This document shows, piece by piece, positions 62,909 through 64,000 of a stretch of 64,000 bases of DNA; the stretch's first letter is position 1; every line of letters starts with the position of its first letter. The notes under the pieces were generated by a model, which worked only from the letters and a program-made list of their open reading frames with translations, did not search any database and was not told where the DNA came from. The stretch comes from Calliopsis andreniformis (lineage: Eukaryota > Arthropoda > Insecta > Hymenoptera > Andrenidae): assembly GCF_051401765.1 (NCBI RefSeq), contig NW_027480440.1, positions 2,108,001 through 2,172,000 on the forward strand, given 5' to 3'. Both the position numbers and the translations under genes were made by a program.

Positions 62909-64000
62909 ATTGAGGATTGAGGATTTTGCACTGAGGATTGAGGTTTGAGCATTGAGATTTGAATATTGAAAATTGAGGGTTGAGTACTGAAAACTGAGCA
63001 TAGAGGATATACTGTTGATCTTTGAGAATTGAAGGTTGAGGATTGAGCTTTGAGGATTGAGGATTGAGGATTGGGGATTCAGGATTGAGGTTTCAGGATT
63101 GAGGATTGATGATTGAGGATTGAGGATTGAGGATTAAGGATTGAATATTGAGGATTGAGTGTTGAGGATTGAGGATTGAGGATTGAGGATTGAGGATTGA
63201 GGATTGAGCATTGATGATAGAGTATAGAGGATTGAAGGTTGAGGACTGAGTGTTGAGCATTGAGTGCTGAGAATTGTTGTTTGTATACTGAGATTTGAAG
63301 AATGAGGATTGAGTATTGAATACTGAGAATAGAAGCTATTTTATTGAGGATTGACGATTGAGGATTGATGATTCAGGATTGAGGATCGATGGCTGAGGAT
63401 TGAGGATTGAAGATTGAGGCTTGAGGACTGAGGAATGAGAATTGAGGACTGGGGGTTGCGGATGAGTGTTGCGAATTGAGGAGGGTGTATTGAATATTGA
63501 GGATTGAAGTTTGGGGACTGACGATTGAGGATTGAGTATTGAGGATTGAGGACTGAGGATTGAGGATTGATGATTGAGGATTGAGGATTGAGGATTGTGG
63601 TTTGAGGATTGAGGATTGAGGATTGAGGATTGAGGATTGTGGATTGAGGATTGAGGATTGAGGATTGAGGATTGAGGATTGAGGATTGAGGATTGAGGAT
63701 TGAGGGTTGAGTATTGAGGATTGAGGATTGAGGATTGGGGATTGAGGATTGATGATTGAGGATTGAGGATTGAGGACTGAGGATTGAGATTTGAGGATTG
63801 AGGATTGGGGATTGAGGATTGAGTACTGAGGATTGAGGATTGAATATTGATGATTGAGTATAGAGGATTGAAGATTGAGGACTGAGGGTTGAGCATTGAG
63901 TGCTGAGAGTTGTTGTTCGTAGACTGAGATTTGAAGAATGAGGATTGAGTATTGAATAGTGAGAATGGAAGCTATTTTATTGAGGATTGACGATTGAGGA
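62909..64000 (+). repeat. Truncated M cassette, N cassettes and monomer-rich segment at the window end
   Basis: Enters an M cassette at GGATTTTGCACTG (62921, paired with 57651 at offset 5270), so 623 bp (89 heptamers) present in the 57 kb copy are missing. Then N at 63335, the 193-codon type monomer-rich segment and a second N subtype at 63971. It resembles block A 3280-4440. The array continues past the window. Confidence 0.8.

Larger units (their letters stand above)
1..64000 (+). repeat. GGATTGA heptanucleotide satellite array filling the window
   Basis: Every line reads as head-to-tail copies of GGATTGA or close variants of it. The plus strand of the pure unit has three G, two A, two T and no C, so strand asymmetry is extreme. 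No inverted segment (TCAATCC on the plus strand) was seen. Common variants are GGACTGA, GGGTTGA, GGTTTGA, GGAATGA, GAATTGA, TGATTGA, GTATTGA and GGATTGC. The array runs off both ends of the window, so its full size is unknown. No unique insertion, transposon, RNA gene or credible protein gene interrupts it. Satellite DNA is the best description; chromosome position and organism cannot be told from the sequence. Confidence 0.98.

Noticed and set aside
1..64000. CRISPR array
   Set aside because: Repeats are 7 bp, contiguous and without unique spacers; no leader or cas gene. The P cassettes are irregularly spaced and their intervals are also repeat.
1..64000. Telomere repeat array
   Set aside because: GGATTGA is not a telomere repeat that I know, variants are dense and structured into kilobase blocks, and no homogeneous terminal run is seen. 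A divergent subtelomeric array cannot be excluded.
1..64000. tRNA, rRNA or structured RNA genes
   Set aside because: No conserved tRNA arm or rRNA segment was seen. The near absence of C on one strand makes stable GC-paired hairpins unlikely.
1..64000. Cyanobacterial short tandem heptamer repeats as the source
   Set aside because: Those tracts are far shorter and lie between genes. A gene-free 64 kb array with higher-order blocks does not fit, though origin cannot be proven from this window.

Overview
All 64 kb of this window is one tandem-repeat array. The unit is the 7-base word GGATTGA (TCAATCC on the other strand), always in the same orientation. I found no unique sequence, credible protein gene, rRNA, tRNA, transposon or CRISPR array. 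With no gene or marker, the organism cannot be named. An array this long, with nested higher-order repeats, fits heterochromatic satellite DNA of a eukaryote (centromeric, pericentromeric, subtelomeric, or from a sex or B chromosome). Heptameric repeats also occur in some cyanobacteria, but there they form short tracts. This placement is inference.

Organisation has three scales. (1) The 7-bp monomer: pure runs alternate with single-substitution variants, and all 21 one-step neighbours of GGATTGA occur. (2) Cassettes of a few hundred bp made of diverged heptamers, recognisable by landmarks: P (CTGCAG, then AGATCT, then TTTAAA), M (AGGCCTGCGG) and N (GAAGCTATTTTATTG). Even these stay almost entirely in 7-base register. 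(3) Kilobase blocks: a ~16 kb direct duplication (A, 1-15841; B, 16351-31491), a tandem pair of 2,975 bp (33164-39113), a tandem pair of 3,465 bp (47614-54543), and mosaics of the same parts elsewhere. Block-scale size differences I measured (42, 84, 98, 623, 1022, 1680, 2975, 3465 bp) are all multiples of 7, as expected from in-register recombination.

Region by region: 1-15841 copy A; 15842-16350 link with a 56-bp internal duplication; 16351-31491 copy B, with an unusual indel patch at 16881-18170; 31492-33163 mixed block; 33164-39113 two 2,975-bp units; 39114-41110 similar to A 3760-5760; 41111-42390 similar to 31492 onward; 42391-47613 mosaic of A/B-type segments; 47614-54543 two 3,465-bp units; 54544-64000 further mosaics, several with clean deletion junctions.

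The minus strand holds many open frames of 60-259 codons, all built on the heptapeptide LNPQSSI. They follow from the arithmetic of a stop-free 7-base unit and I do not annotate them as genes. The points most worth checking are the near-identical large duplications (real or assembly), the zero-sum indel patch in copy B, and the frame-independent peptide any antisense transcript would encode.
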